Assembly: GCF_016756535.1 (NCBI RefSeq)
Contig: NZ_AP023247.1
Coordinates: forward strand, 4,960,501 to 5,024,500
Reading direction: 5' to 3'
DNA: 64,000 nt
Origin: Mesorhizobium sp. 131-2-1
GTDB taxonomy: Bacteria; Pseudomonadota; Alphaproteobacteria; Rhizobiales; Rhizobiaceae
Position numbers and translations under genes: made by a program. The stretch's first letter is position 1. The number at the start of each line of letters is the position of its first letter. The notes under the pieces were generated by a model. The model made no database searches. It was not told the origin of the DNA and saw only the letters and a program-made list of their open reading frames with translations. Positions 62,742 through 64,000 of the stretch are shown here, in pieces.

Positions 62742-63211
62742 CCGTCCGAAAGCTTGGTGATCTCCCATTCCTTGCCGTTGACCGCAGCCACGTCGCCGAC
62801 CTTCTTGCCGAACAGCGCCACGGCCATCGGCGAGACATGGGAAATGCTACCCTTTGACGGATCGGCCTCGTCCTCGCCGACGATGCGCCAGTGCACCTTC
62901 TTGCCGTCGTCGCCTTCCAGCGTGACGCCCATGCCGAAGCGGACCACGTCGCTGCCCGGCTCCGGCGCGGAAAGCTCGGCGTTCTCGCGCCGCGCGGTCC
63001 AGTAGCGCAGGTCGCGCGACACGACGGCAATCCGTTCGCGGTCGCCCTTCCTTTCGGCCTTCGCCAGAATGTCGCGCAATTCAGCGAGATTGTCCTCGAT
63101 CATCGCTAGGCCGCGCTCCGTCACCAGATTGCGGTGCGTGCTGATCGGCCGCTCGCCGACGCCGGCGATGGCATTCTCGCTGTCTTCTTCGCGGGTGAAA
63201 GCTCTGCTCAT
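62738..63211 (-). CDS. GreA/GreB-family transcription factor
   Basis: A 157-residue protein. A coiled-coil N-terminus (LVTERGLAMIEDNLAELRDILAKA, about 30-75) and a C-terminal FKBP-like domain (VVRFGMGVTLEGDDGKKVHW, GSISHVSPMAVALFGKKVGD) give the Gre layout. It differs from housekeeping GreA in having an unrelated first 25 residues and a shorter coil, like other Gre-like paralogs that bind RNA polymerase but may not cleave transcripts. It is convergent with doc (4-nt overlap). Confidence 0.88.
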   Translation of the reverse strand: MSRAFTREEDSENAIAGVGERPISTHRNLVTERGLAMIEDNLAELRDILAKAERKGDRERIAVVSRDLRYWTARRENAELSAPEPGSDVVRFGMGVTLEGDDGKKVHWRIVGEDEADPSKGSISHVSPMAVALFGKKVGDVAAVNGKEWEITKLSDG

Positions 63212-63314
63212 CCAATGAACTTAGGCCCGGTGTGGCCTGGGCACAAGTCGTAGTGCGACGGCTGGCCTGGCACGATTCCTGCGACGCAGATGGCAAACGC
63301 CAGGACCTGTGCCG

Positions 63315-64000
63315 ATGTTGGACAGACGAACGCTGCTTGCCCAGACCGCCGGCTTTGCCGTGGCCGGCCTTTGCCTCGGCAAGGCCTCGGCGAAGGTGCT
63401 GCCGGGAATCGAGAAGGCCTCGATGCGCGGCTCGATCAACGCTGCCGAGCTTGGCGTGCAGCCGGGCGCGCTCGACGACCAGAGCAAAGCCTTCGCCAAG
63501 CTTCTCAACGATGCCAGCGAGCGCGACGCGCCTGTGTTCTTGCCGCAGGGCACCTATGTCGTCTCCAATCTCAAGCTGCCGGCGCGACTGCGCCTGTCCG
63601 GCGTGCCGGGCGCCACGCGCATCGTCTATGGCGGCAACGGCCACTTGATGATGGCCGAGCAGGCCGAGCATATCGAGCTCAGCGGGCTGGTGCTCGACGG
63701 CTCGAACCGCTGGCTGGCCGATTACACGCAAGGACTGCTCGACTTGCGCCGCGTCGCCCACCTCGTCGTCGACAATTGCCAGGTCACTGGCAGCGGCAAG
63801 AACGGACTGGCGCTGCAGCATGTTTCGGGCCGGGTCGAGCGCTCCGACATTTCCGGCGCGGCCGATGCCGGCATCTATTCGGTCGAGGCCGGCGGGCTGG
63901 AGATCTCCGGCAATACGGTCTCCGACTGCGCCAATGGCGGCATCCTCGTGCATCGCTGGCAGCAAGCGGAGGACGGCACGATCGTCAGCGGCAACCGCGT
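63315..64000 (+). CDS. Tat-exported repetitive beta-helix protein (3' end outside window)
   Basis: The N-terminal 229 residues are visible. A twin-arginine signal (LDRRTLLAQTAGFAVAG) and a cleavage area ASAKVLPG are followed by a right-handed beta-helix: YVVSNLKLPARLRLSGVPG, IELSGLVLDGSNRWL, VVDNCQVTGSGKNGLALQ. The arrangement fits the TIGR03808 family of Tat-translocated repetitive proteins from Rhizobiales, whose function is unknown; parallel beta-helices often act on polysaccharides. The gene runs past position 64000. Confidence 0.88.
   Translation, partial: MLDRRTLLAQTAGFAVAGLCLGKASAKVLPGIEKASMRGSINAAELGVQPGALDDQSKAFAKLLNDASERDAPVFLPQGTYVVSNLKLPARLRLSGVPGATRIVYGGNGHLMMAEQAEHIELSGLVLDGSNRWLADYTQGLLDLRRVAHLVVDNCQVTGSGKNGLALQHVSGRVERSDISGAADAGIYSVEAGGLEISGNTVSDCANGGILVHRWQQAEDGTIVSGNR

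Overview
This is GC-rich chromosomal DNA from an alphaproteobacterium of the order Hyphomicrobiales (Rhizobiales), most likely a Mesorhizobium or close relative. The evidence is the gene content: FeuPQ next to cycHJKL, degP and a second two-component pair; a MucR/Ros regulator; CIRCE-controlled groESL; DUF1214/DUF1254, DUF2336, DUF1491, DUF1488 and DUF5330 proteins; and rhizobial intergenic palindromes. No rRNA, tRNA, CRISPR array or intact mobile element was seen. I recognised no plasmid or phage backbone; one solitary DUF3168 tail-type gene and one transposase remnant are the only mobile-element traces.

Layout. 1-11.3 kb (all minus): feuN-like, feuP, feuQ, a surface lipoprotein, then ccmI-ccmE-ccmF-ccmH (cytochrome c maturation), degP and an OmpR-type regulator with its histidine kinase, cut by the window edge. 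This is an envelope stress and envelope biogenesis block. 11.4-16.5 kb: small proteins and groES-groEL behind a perfect CIRCE inverted repeat. The GroES has an unusual repeat-built C-terminal tail. 16.4-23.8 kb: a LysR regulator, a methyltransferase, an NAD(P)-binding protein, then a quaternary or methylated amine catabolic pair (MttB-family methyltransferase and dimethylglycine dehydrogenase-like flavoprotein) divergent from a TetR regulator. 23.9-36 kb: PBP1A, paired DUF1214/DUF1254 genes, DUF2336, DUF1491, a peptidoglycan-binding protein, a DivJ-like kinase, SufE, MucR and a frameshifted SH3-type gene. 36-46.8 kb: oligopeptidase B, LysE exporter, SET protein, two c-type cytochromes, SodB, a branched-chain aminotransferase, haloacid dehalogenase, L,D-transpeptidase and a divergent MocR/PaiB pair. 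46.9-49.05 kb: a class III adenylate cyclase with TPR-like repeats beside an IS5-type transposase fragment.

49.05-56.5 kb is the most interesting accessory region. It is a seven-gene minus-strand operon divergent from a LacI regulator: a membrane histidine-box hydroxylase, a sugar ABC transporter (binding protein, permease, single-domain ATPase), a Rieske ferredoxin, a hydroxypyruvate-isomerase-like TIM barrel, and a PanB-fold enzyme that appears to lack the usual metal ligands. The parts resemble rhizopine (moc) catabolism in kind but not in exact composition. I propose import followed by oxidative attack on a methylated or branched polyol; the substrate is unknown.

56.6-64 kb: a HerA-like ATPase, two-subunit methylmalonyl-CoA mutase, an AbrB/Doc toxin-antitoxin pair whose promoter is built from two direct repeats, a GreA/GreB-family protein, and the start of a Tat-exported beta-helix protein that runs off the window.
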